From contig NZ_JXTE01000023.1 of the NCBI RefSeq assembly GCF_000972385.1, positions 4,780-68,779 on the forward strand: 64,000 bases of DNA. Direction: 5' to 3'. The translations under genes and the position numbers were made by a program. Shown here one piece after another: positions 26,271-35,316 of this stretch; position 1 is the stretch's first letter; each line of letters begins with the position of its first letter. The notes under the pieces were generated by a model. The model was given only the letters and a program-made list of their open reading frames with translations. It made no database searches and was not told where the DNA came from. The stretch comes from Streptomyces sp. WM6386 (GTDB lineage Bacteria; Actinomycetota; Actinomycetes; Streptomycetales; Streptomycetaceae).

Positions 26271-27246
26271 ACACCGGTTGGGCCCACGGCGGCGGCCGCT
26301 TCGGGCCCTCCTGCGACGTCTCCACCACCTTCAGGTCGACCTCCGTCGGCGCGTGGGCGGCGAAACGGTCACCGGTCGTGGCCGCGCGCAGGGCCGCGAC
26401 GAAGGCGAGGCAGGTGTCGTAGCGGGCGTCGGGGCTCTTGGCGAGGCCGCGCGCGAACACGGCGTCGACGCCCGGGTCGAGGTCGGGGCGGGACTCGGTC
26501 AGCGGGGGCGGATCGTCGTACTGGTGGGCCCACAGCAGGGCCATGTCGTCGTCGCGGCGGAAGGGCGGGCGGCCGGCGAGGGATTCGTAGACGACGCAGG
26601 CGAAGCCGTACACGTCGCAGCGTCCGTCGACCGGCTTGCCGGAGATCTGCTCCGGTGCCACGTAGTCCAGGGTGCCCACGAACTGGCCGACCGTCGTGAA
26701 GCCGGTCAGGGACAGGGACTTCTTGGTCAGGCCGAAGTCCGTGAGGTAGGCGTGTTCGGGGTGGTCGCTGTCGGTGCCGCGGGCGACCAGGATGTTCCCG
26801 GGCTTCACGTCCCGGTGGACGAGCCCGTGCTCGTGGGCGGCGTCCAGCGCCGAGGCGACCTGGGCGGCGATGCGCAGGGCGACGGCGGGCGCCAACGTGC
26901 CCTGGCGGTCCAGGAGATGACGCAGGTCGCTGCCCTCGACGTAGCGCATCGCGATGTACAGGACGCCGTCCGTCTCGCCCGCCTCGAAGACGGGCACGAT
27001 GTGCGGGTGGTCGATCGCGGCGGCGGCCCGGGACTCGTGGGTGAAGCGGCGGCGGAAGGTGTCGTTGCGGGCGAGTTCGGGGGCGAGGAGCTTGAGCGCC
27101 ACCGCGCGGTCCAGTCGCAGGTCGCGGGCGCGGTAGACGACAGCCATGCCGCCGCGGCCGATCTCGCGCTCGATGCGGTAGCCGGCGACCCGCCGGCCGA
27201 TCAGCTCGGAGGGCCGGCCGGAGAAGAGGCTCGTGTCACGGGCCAT
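26257..27246 (-). CDS. Soluble serine/threonine protein kinase
   Basis: A 329-residue Hanks-type kinase. The glycine loop GRGGMAVVYRA (30-40), Lys52 in the ALKLL motif, HRDVKPGN (144-151) with catalytic Asp146, DFG (170-172) and APEQ (197-200) are all present. Only about 45 non-catalytic residues follow and there is no membrane helix, unlike most Pkn receptors. It is the last gene of a minus-strand operon with a hypothetical protein (11-bp overlap) and an FHA-domain ABC transporter, the expected phosphorylation target. Confidence 0.93.
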   Translation of the reverse strand: MARDTSLFSGRPSELIGRRVAGYRIEREIGRGGMAVVYRARDLRLDRAVALKLLAPELARNDTFRRRFTHESRAAAAIDHPHIVPVFEAGETDGVLYIAMRYVEGSDLRHLLDRQGTLAPAVALRIAAQVASALDAAHEHGLVHRDVKPGNILVARGTDSDHPEHAYLTDFGLTKKSLSLTGFTTVGQFVGTLDYVAPEQISGKPVDGRCDVYGFACVVYESLAGRPPFRRDDDMALLWAHQYDDPPPLTESRPDLDPGVDAVFARGLAKSPDARYDTCLAFVAALRAATTGDRFAAHAPTEVDLKVVETSQEGPKRPPPWAQPVFRGG

Positions 27247-27775
27247 CAGGGGTCACCACTTGTGTGGGGGCGTGGTCCTCGACGGCGGCACGGGGTGCCT
27301 CGTCCGTCGCGAAGGTGCTCAGACGGGCACCGTCGGCGTACACCCAGCGGCCGTGCTGGGCGTCGTAGAGCCATACGGACTCGCCGTCGACCACGACTCC
27401 GACGCGCCGGCCGCGCGTACGCGCCCGGAAGGCCTCGCCGTCGAGGCCGCCCGAGGCGAGCTCCTCGACCGCGGCCCGGTAGCCGGCCAGGGTCTGCTCG
27501 GCGCGGGCCAGCAGCGGGCGCGGGTCGGCGGTGCGGGCGAGCGGGCCGTCCGCGGCGGGCGGATCCGGGGGGACGGCGACCAGGAAGCGGCCGTCGACCC
27601 AGGCCGACCAGCCGTTGGCACACAGGACGTGTCCCCAGTCGCCGCGCCGCTCCACCAGCTGGACCGGAAGCAGCGGATCGAGAGGAACGGTGGGCCGGGC
27701 GGGATCGGGGGCCTCCCAGGCGGGCATGCCGTGCTGGGGGACGACGTGGGTGGGCCGGAAGCCGGGGGTCGCCAT
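27236..27775 (-). CDS. Hypothetical protein with SH3-like N-terminus, kinase operon
   Basis: A 179-residue protein I cannot name. Residues about 33-70 (LLPVQLVERRGDWGHVLCANGWSAWVDGRFL) look like an SH3-type small beta barrel. The C-terminal part has VGVVVDGESVWLYDAQHGRWVYADG, a second beta-rich segment. No signal peptide or membrane helix is seen. It lies between the FHA-ABC gene (9-bp gap) and the kinase gene (11-bp overlap), so it probably works with them, perhaps as a scaffold. Confidence 0.78.
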   Translation of the reverse strand: MATPGFRPTHVVPQHGMPAWEAPDPARPTVPLDPLLPVQLVERRGDWGHVLCANGWSAWVDGRFLVAVPPDPPAADGPLARTADPRPLLARAEQTLAGYRAAVEELASGGLDGEAFRARTRGRRVGVVVDGESVWLYDAQHGRWVYADGARLSTFATDEAPRAAVEDHAPTQVVTPDGP

Positions 27776-27784
27776 CGCGCGCGC

Positions 27785-30124
27785 CTACTTCCGCAGTACG
27801 GCCGGCTCGTGCCGGCGCAGCAGCCGGGACACGACGTAGCCGAAGAGAGCCGACAGCACGACGAGCATGGCCACATTGAGCAGCCACACCCCCGCCGAGT
27901 GCCGGAACAGCGGGTCGCCGGTCAGTTCGCCGGGCACGATCCGGGCGAGCCCGACGGTGCCGGCCATCGCACCGAGCGCCCAGCGCGAGGGCACCAGCCA
28001 GGACAGCTGCTCCAGGCCGGGTACGCCGTCGAGTTTCAGCAGGGCGCCGCAGAAGACCACCTGGACGATGGCGAGCAGCACAAGCAGCGGCATCGTCACC
28101 TCCTCCTTGCGCACCAGCGCGGAGACCAGCAGACCGAGCATCATCGCCGTGAACGCCAGCAGGGCGACGGCGACGGTGATCTCGACAAGGGGCGGCATCA
28201 GCACGCCTTCGCCGCCCGGCGCGTTGAGGTCGACGCCGAACAGGGCGACCAGGGTCAGCACGACCGCCTGGAGCACGGTGATCGTGCCGAGGACGACGAC
28301 CTTGGAGAGCAGGTACGCCGATCTGGACAGGCCCACGGCCCGCTCCCGCTGATAGATCACGCGTTCCTTGACCAGCTCGCGCACAGCGTTGGCCGCCCCC
28401 GTGAGTACGCCGCCGACGCACAGGATCAGCAGCGCGTTCATCGCCGTCTCCTGCGTCAGCTTGCTGCCGGCCAGGGCGCGGGCCATCGCGCCCATCACGA
28501 ACGGCAGGGCGATCATGATGACCAGGAAGGTGCGGTCGGCAGCGAGTGCCGTGGCGTAACGGCGGATCAGGGTGCCGAGCTGGGCGCCCCGGCTGCGGGG
28601 CCTGGGCGGTGGGGCGATGACGACCGGTCCGGACCTGGACACCCGGGGCTGCCCGGTCGCCTCGGAGACGTACTGCCGGTGGAGGGACGAGGTGCGGAAC
28701 TCTCCGGCCCAGTCCCGGCCCTGGTCCCGCTCGAAGGCCTCGAAGGCCTCCGGCCACTGCTCGTAGCCGAAGTAGGCGAGGGTGTCCTCGGGCGGGCCGT
28801 AGTAGGCGATCTTCCCGCCGGGGGCGAGGACGAGGAGCCGGTCGCAGACGTCGAGGCTGAGGACGCTGTGGGTGACGACGATGACGGTGCGGCCGTCGTC
28901 GGCGAGGCCGCGCAGCATGTGCATCACCGAGCGGTCCATGCCGGGGTCGAGGCCCGAGGTCGGCTCGTCGAGGAAGAGGAGTGAGGGCTTGGTCAGCAGC
29001 TCCAGGGCGACGCTGACACGCTTGCGCTGACCGCCGGAGAGGCTGTGCACGGGCTGGTCGGCGCGCTGTTCCAGGCCCAGTTCGCGGATGACCTCCTCGA
29101 CCCTGGCCTGCCGCTCGGCCTTGGCGGTGTCCTGCGGGAAGCGCAGTTCGGCGGCGTAGGACAGGGCGGCGCGGACGGTGAGCTGGGCGTGCAGGATGTC
29201 GTCCTGCGGGACGAGGCCGATGCGCTGGCGCAGCTCGGCGTAGTCGCGGTACAGGTCGCGGCCGTCGTACAGGACCGTGCCGTGGTCGGCGGGGCGCTGC
29301 CCGGTGAGCGCACCCAGGAGGGTGGACTTGCCCGCGCCGCTCGGGCCGACGACCGCGAGCAGGCACTTCTCCCCCACCGGGAACGACACATGCTCGAGGA
29401 GCGTCTTGCGGCCGTGGTCGACGGCGACGCTCAGATCCTGTACGTCGAGGGAGACCTCGCCGGTGTCGACGTACTCCTGGAGCTCGTCGCCGACCAGGCA
29501 GAACGCCGAGTGGCCGATGCCGACGACATCGCCGGGGCCGAGCTGGGCGCGGGTGACGGGGCCGCCGTTGAGGTAGGTGCCGTTGTGGCTGCCCAGGTCG
29601 ACGATCTCGTACGTCCCGTCGGGGTGGGCGCGCAGTTCGGCGTGCCGGCGGGAGACGACCAGGTCGTCGATGACCAGGTCGTTGTCGGCGGCGCGGCCGA
29701 TGCGGACGGTACGGGAGGGCAGCGGACGGACGGTGGTGGGCTGTCGGAAGGTGCCGGTCAGCGCGGGCATGGACACCGCCGAGGGGCGTTCCCGGGGGGC
29801 CGGTGCGGTACTGGTCAGCACCGCCCTGGGGCCGTCGGCGGGGCTACCGAAGCGGATCACGCTGCCGGGGCCGACACTCCACTCGTCGACCCGGCGGCCG
29901 TCGGCGTAGGTGCCGTTCGTGCTGTGCTCGTCCTCCAGCGTCCAGTGGTCGGCCTCGGGCCGCAGCACCGCGTGGTGCCACGAGACCCGGGCATCGTCGA
30001 TCACGATGTCACTCAAGGGATCGCGCCCGACGTGGTAGTCGCGGCCCGGACTCATCACCGTGGAGCCCGTCTCGGTCTCCAGGACGAGTTCAGGCGCGGT
30101 CGGCGTGTTCAGCCGCTCTGCCAT
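27785..30124 (-). CDS. ABC transporter with two FHA domains (Rv1747-like)
   Basis: A 779-residue fusion. FHA1 (about 28-92, HVGRDPLSDIVIDDARVSWHH) and FHA2 (about 139-205, IGRAADNDLVIDDLVVSRRH, SHNGTYLNG) are followed by an ABC ATPase with Walker A GPSGAGKST (260-268), signature LSGGQ (362-366) and Walker B FLDEP (384-388), and then an ABC-2 type permease of six helices (about 530-775). The layout is that of mycobacterial Rv1747, whose FHA domains are bound after phosphorylation by PknF. The kinase gene two positions downstream is the natural partner. Substrate is unknown; cell-envelope lipid export is a family guess. Confidence 0.92.
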   Translation of the reverse strand: MAERLNTPTAPELVLETETGSTVMSPGRDYHVGRDPLSDIVIDDARVSWHHAVLRPEADHWTLEDEHSTNGTYADGRRVDEWSVGPGSVIRFGSPADGPRAVLTSTAPAPRERPSAVSMPALTGTFRQPTTVRPLPSRTVRIGRAADNDLVIDDLVVSRRHAELRAHPDGTYEIVDLGSHNGTYLNGGPVTRAQLGPGDVVGIGHSAFCLVGDELQEYVDTGEVSLDVQDLSVAVDHGRKTLLEHVSFPVGEKCLLAVVGPSGAGKSTLLGALTGQRPADHGTVLYDGRDLYRDYAELRQRIGLVPQDDILHAQLTVRAALSYAAELRFPQDTAKAERQARVEEVIRELGLEQRADQPVHSLSGGQRKRVSVALELLTKPSLLFLDEPTSGLDPGMDRSVMHMLRGLADDGRTVIVVTHSVLSLDVCDRLLVLAPGGKIAYYGPPEDTLAYFGYEQWPEAFEAFERDQGRDWAGEFRTSSLHRQYVSEATGQPRVSRSGPVVIAPPPRPRSRGAQLGTLIRRYATALAADRTFLVIMIALPFVMGAMARALAGSKLTQETAMNALLILCVGGVLTGAANAVRELVKERVIYQRERAVGLSRSAYLLSKVVVLGTITVLQAVVLTLVALFGVDLNAPGGEGVLMPPLVEITVAVALLAFTAMMLGLLVSALVRKEEVTMPLLVLLAIVQVVFCGALLKLDGVPGLEQLSWLVPSRWALGAMAGTVGLARIVPGELTGDPLFRHSAGVWLLNVAMLVVLSALFGYVVSRLLRRHEPAVLRK

Positions 30125-30176
30125 GCCGAAATTCTACCGATTCGTCCAGATGTGCGCCCGGCGTCGGCTCAGGGGC

Positions 30177-30587
30177 TCAGCCCACGGACACGACCAGCGC
30201 CGGAATCGTCCGCTGCATCCGCAGGGCGTCCACCGACTCGGCGAGCAGCTCGTACTCGGTGGTCTCGTCGCAGGTGGCGATCCGGATCAGCCGTCCGGCC
30301 GCCAACTCCTCGGCGACCAGCTCCTGTTGGGCGTCGTCCCCACACCACGCGCGCAGCACGGCGGGCACATCGGGCACGGTGTCGGCGACCGGGACGAGAG
30401 CGCCCGAAGGTAAGTGCTCGGCGTCGGGCTGCGGGTCGAGCCGCTCGGCGATCCAGGCGGCCCGGTCGCGCAGCCACCAAAGCGCCAGGGCGAGGGTCGG
30501 GGCCCGATAACTGCCCAGGGGTACGCCGATACGTTTCCCCTCGCACGTTCCGTACGCGGTGACATGGCACAGGAATTCGTCGTGCAC
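30177..30587 (-). CDS. Hypothetical soluble protein
   Basis: A protein of about 136 residues, not assignable to a family by eye. It is soluble and acidic, with a conserved-looking start HDEFLCHVTAYGTCEGKRIGV and helices through LALWWLRDRAAWIAERLDP. GGGGGA lies six bases before the GTG at 30587; a GTG two codons earlier is also possible but too close to that site. It lies 52 bp upstream of the FHA-ABC gene on the same strand and may belong to the same operon. Confidence 0.65.
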   Translation of the reverse strand: MHDEFLCHVTAYGTCEGKRIGVPLGSYRAPTLALALWWLRDRAAWIAERLDPQPDAEHLPSGALVPVADTVPDVPAVLRAWCGDDAQQELVAEELAAGRLIRIATCDETTEYELLAESVDALRMQRTIPALVVSVG

Positions 30588-30932
30588 GTTCACTCCCCCG
30601 GTGCGTAGTGCGCCTCTCGGCTTGCCTCGCTTTCGGTGCGGCTCTCGTGCTCGCGGGTACCGCGGCTCATGTGCGGTGTGTGATGGCATCCTCGCTGGAT
30701 GTGAATGCCCTGTCAGTTGAGTATGTTCACTACTGAAACACTGTCACCACGACTTTCCGGCCACTCTCCTGGCATATTCACGGGGGGAGTTGGCCGAAAT
30801 CCTGCGACGTCGGCATTACCCCAGGAGTAATCGACGCTCCGCCGCACTGCGGGCAAGGTTGCGGTACCGGGTCACCACGACCGGGATCCGGTCCTGACCA
30901 GCAGATACGACCTTGACGGAGGCTGATTTCGC
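30588..30932. other. Gene-free intergenic region between divergent genes
   Basis: These 345 bp separate the hypothetical gene at 30587 from the SnoaL-like gene at 30933. The centre (about 30700-30790) is AT-rich for this genome and contains TCAGT-N14-ACTGA at 30712-30735, a weak dyad. GGAGG occurs 13 bases before the start at 30933. I see no ORF, RNA gene or strong repeat. Confidence 0.5.
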
Positions 30933-31316
30933 ATGCCCGCCAACACCGACCGTTACGAGAGTGCCGTCGCCCGCTATTTCGAGGCCTGGAACGCCGTCGA
31001 TCACGAGACGCTGGCCAAAGCGGTGGCTGCCGCCTGGGCGCCGGACGGCACCTACACCGACCCGCTGACCGACGTGGGCGGCCATGAGCAGATCGCCGCG
31101 GTGATCGCGGCGGCGCACGAGCAGTTCCCGGGGTTCGTCTTCTACCCCACGGCGGTCGTGGACGCTCATCACGACACCGCGCGCTTCTCCTGGGAGCTGG
31201 TGAACGAGGCCGACGGAAGCGCACCCGTCGCCGGCTTCGACGTGATCACGCTGGACGAGAAGGGCCGTATCCGGTCGGTGTTCGGATTTCTGGACCGGGT
31301 GCCCGCCGGGGCGTGA
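30933..31316 (+). CDS. SnoaL-like / NTF2-fold protein
   Basis: A 127-residue NTF2-like protein (RYFEAWNAVDHETLAKAV, GTYTDPLTDVGGHEQI, FGFLDRVP). The family includes polyketide cyclases and ligand-binding proteins; nothing in the neighbourhood points to a substrate. The ATG at 30933 is preceded by GGAGG. Confidence 0.85.
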   Translation: MPANTDRYESAVARYFEAWNAVDHETLAKAVAAAWAPDGTYTDPLTDVGGHEQIAAVIAAAHEQFPGFVFYPTAVVDAHHDTARFSWELVNEADGSAPVAGFDVITLDEKGRIRSVFGFLDRVPAGA

Positions 31317-31336
31317 TGAGTTTTCGCGCTCGCGAG

Positions 31337-31372
31337 GGTCTCTTGAACGGGAGGTCTCCTGAACGGGAGACC
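31337..31372. repeat. Tandem 16-bp repeat with inverted repeat
   Basis: GGTCTCTTGAACGGGA (31337-31352) is followed directly by GGTCTCCTGAACGGGA (31353-31368), one mismatch. The second copy with the next four bases forms an inverted repeat GGTCTCC-N6-GGAGACC (31353-31372). It lies between the SnoaL-like gene and the DUF1905 gene, 23 bp before the latter's ATG. It may be an operator or a transcript-ending hairpin. Confidence 0.6.
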
Positions 31373-31395
31373 ACCGTGAGCGAAAGGCGGCCGCC

Positions 31396-31683
31396 ATGAG
31401 TACGACCGGGAAACTGGACCGGCACTTCACCGCCGAGCTGGTCAAGAGCCCCGCCGAAGGGGGCTGGACCTATCTCGTGTGGCCCGAGTCCGTCGCGTTC
31501 TTCGGCACCCGCGGGCTGGTCAAGGTGCGCGGCACGATCGACGGGCACCCGTTCCGGAGCTCCTTCATGGCCCTGGGCGACGGCAGGCACAAGCTGCCCG
31601 TGAAGGCCGAGGTGCGCAGGGCCATCGGGAAGGAGGCGGGCGACACGGTGACCGTCCGCCTCCAGGAGCGGCTTACTTCTTGA
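31396..31683 (+). CDS. DUF1905 domain protein
   Basis: A 95-residue protein consisting of one DUF1905 domain ([57 protein letters not shown]), a small beta barrel of unknown function. It ends by overlapping the stop region of the convergent aldo/keto reductase gene by 11 bases. Confidence 0.88.
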   Translation: MSTTGKLDRHFTAELVKSPAEGGWTYLVWPESVAFFGTRGLVKVRGTIDGHPFRSSFMALGDGRHKLPVKAEVRRAIGKEAGDTVTVRLQERLTS

Positions 31684-32668
31684 GCACGGCGTCGATCCGG
31701 GCCAGCTCGTCCGCGTCGAAGTCGAGGTTGCGGATGGTGCCGACACTGTCCTCGATCTGCTGCGGGCTGCTCGCGCCGACGAGGGCGGAGGTCACCCGGC
31801 CGCCGCGCAGGACCCAGGCCAGGGCCAGCTGGGCCAGGGTCTGGCCGCGGGACTGGGCGATGTCGTTCAGCTCGCGCAGCTGGGCGACCAGGTCCTCGGT
31901 GAGCGCGTCGGAGTTCAGGAACGGGCTGTCGCTCGCGGCCCGCGAGTCCTCCGGGATGCCGTCGAGGTAGCGCCCGGTGAGCATGCCCTGCTCCAGCGGG
32001 GAGAAGACGATCGAACCGACCTGGAGCTCGTCCAGGGCGTCCAGGAGACCCCCGTCCTCGGGGCGCCGGTCGAGCATCGAGTAGCGCGGCTGGTGGATGA
32101 GGAGCGGGGTGCCGAGCTCGCCGAGGATACGGGCGGCCTCGCGGGTCTGCTCCGCGGAGTAGTTGGAGACGCCGACGTAGAGCGCCTTGCCCTGCTGCAC
32201 GGCCGAGTGCAGGGCGCCCATCGTCTCCTCCAGCGGAGTCTCGGGGTCCGGGCGGTGCGAGTAGAAGACGTCGACGTAGTCCAGGCCCATCCGGGTCAGG
32301 CTCTGGTCCAGCGAGGACAGCAGGTACTTGCGGGAGCCCCACTCGCCGTACGGGCCGGGCCACATCAGGTAGCCGGCCTTGGTGGAGATGATCAGCTCGT
32401 CGCGGTAGGCGGCGAGATCGGACTTCAGGGCCTCACCGAAGGCGGACTCGGCGGCACCGGGCGGCGGGCCGTAGTTGTTGGCCAGGTCGAAGTGGGTGAC
32501 CCCGAGGTCGAAGCTGCGGCGCAGGATCGCGCGCTGCGTCTCGACGGTGCGGTCCGCCGGGCCGAAGTTGTGCCACAGGCCCAGCGAGATCGCGGGAAGC
32601 TTCAGGCCGCTGCGGCCGGTGCGCCGGTAGGGCATGTCCGTGTAGCGGTCGGGGTGTGCGGTGTACAA
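31673..32668 (-). CDS. Aldo/keto reductase, YghZ / L-glyceraldehyde 3-phosphate reductase type
   Basis: A 331-residue AKR14-type enzyme. It has the tetrad Asp61 and Tyr66 ([14 protein letters not shown]), Lys97 (ISTKAGY) and His138 (VFYSHRPDP), and the family hallmark [15 protein letters not shown]. Related enzymes reduce L-glyceraldehyde 3-phosphate or methylglyoxal. The TTG at 32668 has GGAG five bases upstream; the ATG at 32635 would remove 11 residues. It diverges from a LysR gene, with tandem repeats in between. Confidence 0.9.
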   Translation of the reverse strand: MYTAHPDRYTDMPYRRTGRSGLKLPAISLGLWHNFGPADRTVETQRAILRRSFDLGVTHFDLANNYGPPPGAAESAFGEALKSDLAAYRDELIISTKAGYLMWPGPYGEWGSRKYLLSSLDQSLTRMGLDYVDVFYSHRPDPETPLEETMGALHSAVQQGKALYVGVSNYSAEQTREAARILGELGTPLLIHQPRYSMLDRRPEDGGLLDALDELQVGSIVFSPLEQGMLTGRYLDGIPEDSRAASDSPFLNSDALTEDLVAQLRELNDIAQSRGQTLAQLALAWVLRGGRVTSALVGASSPQQIEDSVGTIRNLDFDADELARIDAVLKK

Positions 32669-32691
32669 CGCGACTCCAGAGGGGTTGGCAC

Positions 32692-32723
32692 GGTTTCCTG
32701 AGAACCACGGTTTCCTGAGAACC
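32692..32723. promoter_or_regulatory. Tandem LysR-type box between AKR and lysR
   Basis: GGTTTCCTGAGAACC occurs twice, at 32692-32706 and 32709-32723, 17 bp apart from start to start. Each copy is a partial dyad (GGTT...AACC) of the T-N11-A form bound by LysR regulators. It sits 24 bp before the reductase start and 93 bp before the lysR start. Confidence 0.6.
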
Positions 32724-32815
32724 GCTGTCCACTACCGCCGTCCACTCTTTCGCGACCTGGGGGCATTCGTCCAACAGAAGAATCCGATGGAATTAAGCGG
32801 ATACGCTTCTCAGTC

Positions 32816-33733
32816 ATGGAACTCCGACATCTCCAGCACTTCGTCGCGGTCGCCGAGGACCAGCACTTCACCCGGGCCGCCGAGCGACTGCTGGTGTCCC
32901 AGTCGGGTCTGTCGGCCTCCATCCGGGCGCTGGAGCGGGAGCTGCAGACGCCGCTGTTCGTGCGGACCACCCGACGGGTGACGCTCACCCCGGCGGGCCG
33001 GGCGCTGCTGGGTGAGGCCGAGCGCATCCTCGCGCAGGTGCGGGCGGCCCATGAGGCGGTCGCCGCGGTCCAGGGGGTGCTGCGCGGGATGCTCGCGCTC
33101 GGGTCGGAGCAGTGCATCGCGGGGGTGCATGTGGCCGGCCTGCTCGCCACGTTCCGGCGACGGCACCCGGATGTGGAGATCTGTCTGCGGCAGGCAGGCT
33201 CGGGCGCGCTCGTGGAGGAGGTCGCGGCCGGGCGCCTCGATCTGGCCTTCGCGGTGCGGACCGCGCAGGAGGACACCGACCAGCTGCGGGTCGTACCGCT
33301 GGCCGGTGAGCCGATGACCGTCCTGTGCCACCCCGACCACCGGCTCGCGCGCGTCGGCGCGGCCGTGACTCCGGAGGATCTGGGCGGCGAGGTCTTCGTC
33401 GACTTCCACCCGGACTGGGGCCCGCGCCGCACCACCGACGCCGCGTTCGCCGCCGCGGGCGTACGGCGGGCGGTCGCGCTGGAGGTGAACGACGTGCACA
33501 GCCTCCTGGACCTGGTGGACGAGAACCTGGGCGTCGCCGTCGTACCGCGCCACTTCCGTCACAAGCGCCCGTCGCTGACCGCGCTGCCCGTGAAGGGCAC
33601 CGGCGAGACCGTGTACGAGACGGTCGCCCTGCTGCCGCCCGAGCAGGCCACCAGCCCGGCGGCCCGGGCACTGATGGAACTGCTGGAAACAGGGGGCGTA
33701 GGTACACCCCCGGACGGGGCCCACCCCTCCTGA
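32816..33733 (+). CDS. LysR-family transcriptional regulator
   Basis: A 305-residue regulator. The N-terminal winged helix (1-60, MELRHLQHFVAVAEDQHFTRAAERL, LSASIRALERELQTPLFVRT) is followed by a periplasmic-binding-type effector domain (about 90-290). It is divergent from the YghZ-like reductase gene, the usual arrangement for a LysR regulator and its target. The tandem boxes at 32692-32723 are its probable binding site. Confidence 0.92.
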   Translation: MELRHLQHFVAVAEDQHFTRAAERLLVSQSGLSASIRALERELQTPLFVRTTRRVTLTPAGRALLGEAERILAQVRAAHEAVAAVQGVLRGMLALGSEQCIAGVHVAGLLATFRRRHPDVEICLRQAGSGALVEEVAAGRLDLAFAVRTAQEDTDQLRVVPLAGEPMTVLCHPDHRLARVGAAVTPEDLGGEVFVDFHPDWGPRRTTDAAFAAAGVRRAVALEVNDVHSLLDLVDENLGVAVVPRHFRHKRPSLTALPVKGTGETVYETVALLPPEQATSPAARALMELLETGGVGTPPDGAHPS

Positions 33734-33800
33734 CCCGGCCCGTCTCCCACCGCAGACTCGTGACCGTCCCTCACGACAACTGCGGTCAGGAGTACGGGAA

Positions 33801-35300
33801 ATGACGGACCACACACGACGGAACGTACTGCGCGGCGCGGCGGCGATCGCGGCGGCGGGCGGGCTGGTGGGCACGGGAGCGGGGGCGGGACCGCGTGCGG
33901 CCGCCGCGGCTCCCCAGGCGTCCACCTCGCGGCGCTTCCCCTTCCTGGAGGGCGCGTTCGAGCCTGTCACGGAGGAACTGACGGCCTTCGACCTGCCGGT
34001 CACCGGCCGCATCCCCCACGACCTGAACGGCCGCTATCTGCGCAACGGCCCCAATGTCCTGGGCCTGGAGGACCCGCGCGCCCATCACTGGATGCTCGGC
34101 GACGGCATGGTGCACGGCGTCCGGCTGCGCGACGGCCGCGCCGAGTGGTACCGCAACCGCTGGGTGCGCTCCTCCCAGGTGGCGAGGAAACTGGGCGAGC
34201 CCTACCCGCGGCCGGTGCCACCGGACGACTTCCCGTGCAACACCCATGTGATCCCCTACCGGGGGCGGATCCTCACGCTCCAGGAGAGCGGGCCGCTGCC
34301 GTACGAACTCGACGACGAGCTCAACACCGTGGGTACGTACGACTTCCGGGGCACCCTGAAGGGTCCGCTCACCGCGCACACCAAGTTCGACGTGCACGCC
34401 GGTGAACTGCACGCCATCGCCTACTACCCGACCTGGGACCATGTCCGGCACCTGGTCGTGGACCCGACGGGCCGGGTCTCACGCACCACCAGGATCCCGG
34501 TGGCGGACGCGCCGATGATCCACGACTTCGCGCTCACCGAGCATCACGTGATCATCCTCGACATGCCGGTCACCTTCGACCCGGCGGCCGCCGAGCGCGG
34601 CGACATCGTCCCGTACGTCTGGAACGACAAGCACCCGGCCCGGGTCGGAGTACTGCCGCGCAAGGGCGGTGCGGTCCGCTGGTTCGAGGTCGACCCGGTC
34701 TACTACTCGCACACCCTCAACGCCTACGAGGAGGGCACGGACATCGTCATCGACACGACGAACTTCGACGCCCCCTTCCTCGTCGCCGGCAACGGCTCCG
34801 GCGGCCCCTACAGCGCGGGCACCCCCAGGCTCGACCGCTGGACGATCGACCTGCGCCACGGCCGGGTGCGCACCAGGACCCTCGACGACCGCCCGCAGGA
34901 ATTCCCGCGCGTGAACGAGGCCCTGGTCTCCCGCAGGCACCGCTACGGCTACTCGGCGGCGTCCGCGGAGATGGCGGTGGCCTACATGGCGGTCGACGGC
35001 AATCCGCCCGACCGAGCGTTCAGCAACGCGCTCATCAAGCAGGACCTGTTGCGCGGCACGACCCAGGTCCACCGGCTGCCGCGCGGAGCGGCCGCGAGCG
35101 AGGCCGTGTTCGTCCCGCGCGAACACAGTGCGGCCGAGGACGACGGGTACGCGATCGCCTACGTCCACAATCCCGATCTCGGAGCGTCCGACCTGCTGAT
35201 TCTCGCCGCACAGGACTTCACCGGCGAGCCGGTCGCCCGGATCCATCTGCCGGGCCGGGTGCCGCTGGGGTTCCACGGGAGCTGGATTCCGGACGCGTGA
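33801..35300 (+). CDS. Carotenoid oxygenase family protein, Tat-exported
   Basis: A 499-residue seven-bladed propeller dioxygenase. The Tat signal is HTRRNVLRGAAAIAAAGG. The iron-binding histidines are visible in AHTKFDVHAGELH, MIHDFALTEHH, YYSHTLNAYEEG and GFHGSW, so the Fe(II) site is complete. The family cleaves carotenoid, stilbene or lignin-derived double bonds with O2. A secreted member is less usual and suggests an extracellular substrate such as stilbenoids. It follows the lysR gene after 67 bp. Confidence 0.9.
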   Translation: MTDHTRRNVLRGAAAIAAAGGLVGTGAGAGPRAAAAAPQASTSRRFPFLEGAFEPVTEELTAFDLPVTGRIPHDLNGRYLRNGPNVLGLEDPRAHHWMLGDGMVHGVRLRDGRAEWYRNRWVRSSQVARKLGEPYPRPVPPDDFPCNTHVIPYRGRILTLQESGPLPYELDDELNTVGTYDFRGTLKGPLTAHTKFDVHAGELHAIAYYPTWDHVRHLVVDPTGRVSRTTRIPVADAPMIHDFALTEHHVIILDMPVTFDPAAAERGDIVPYVWNDKHPARVGVLPRKGGAVRWFEVDPVYYSHTLNAYEEGTDIVIDTTNFDAPFLVAGNGSGGPYSAGTPRLDRWTIDLRHGRVRTRTLDDRPQEFPRVNEALVSRRHRYGYSAASAEMAVAYMAVDGNPPDRAFSNALIKQDLLRGTTQVHRLPRGAAASEAVFVPREHSAAEDDGYAIAYVHNPDLGASDLLILAAQDFTGEPVARIHLPGRVPLGFHGSWIPDA

Positions 35301-35316
35301 GGCGCCCGGGTGCGCG

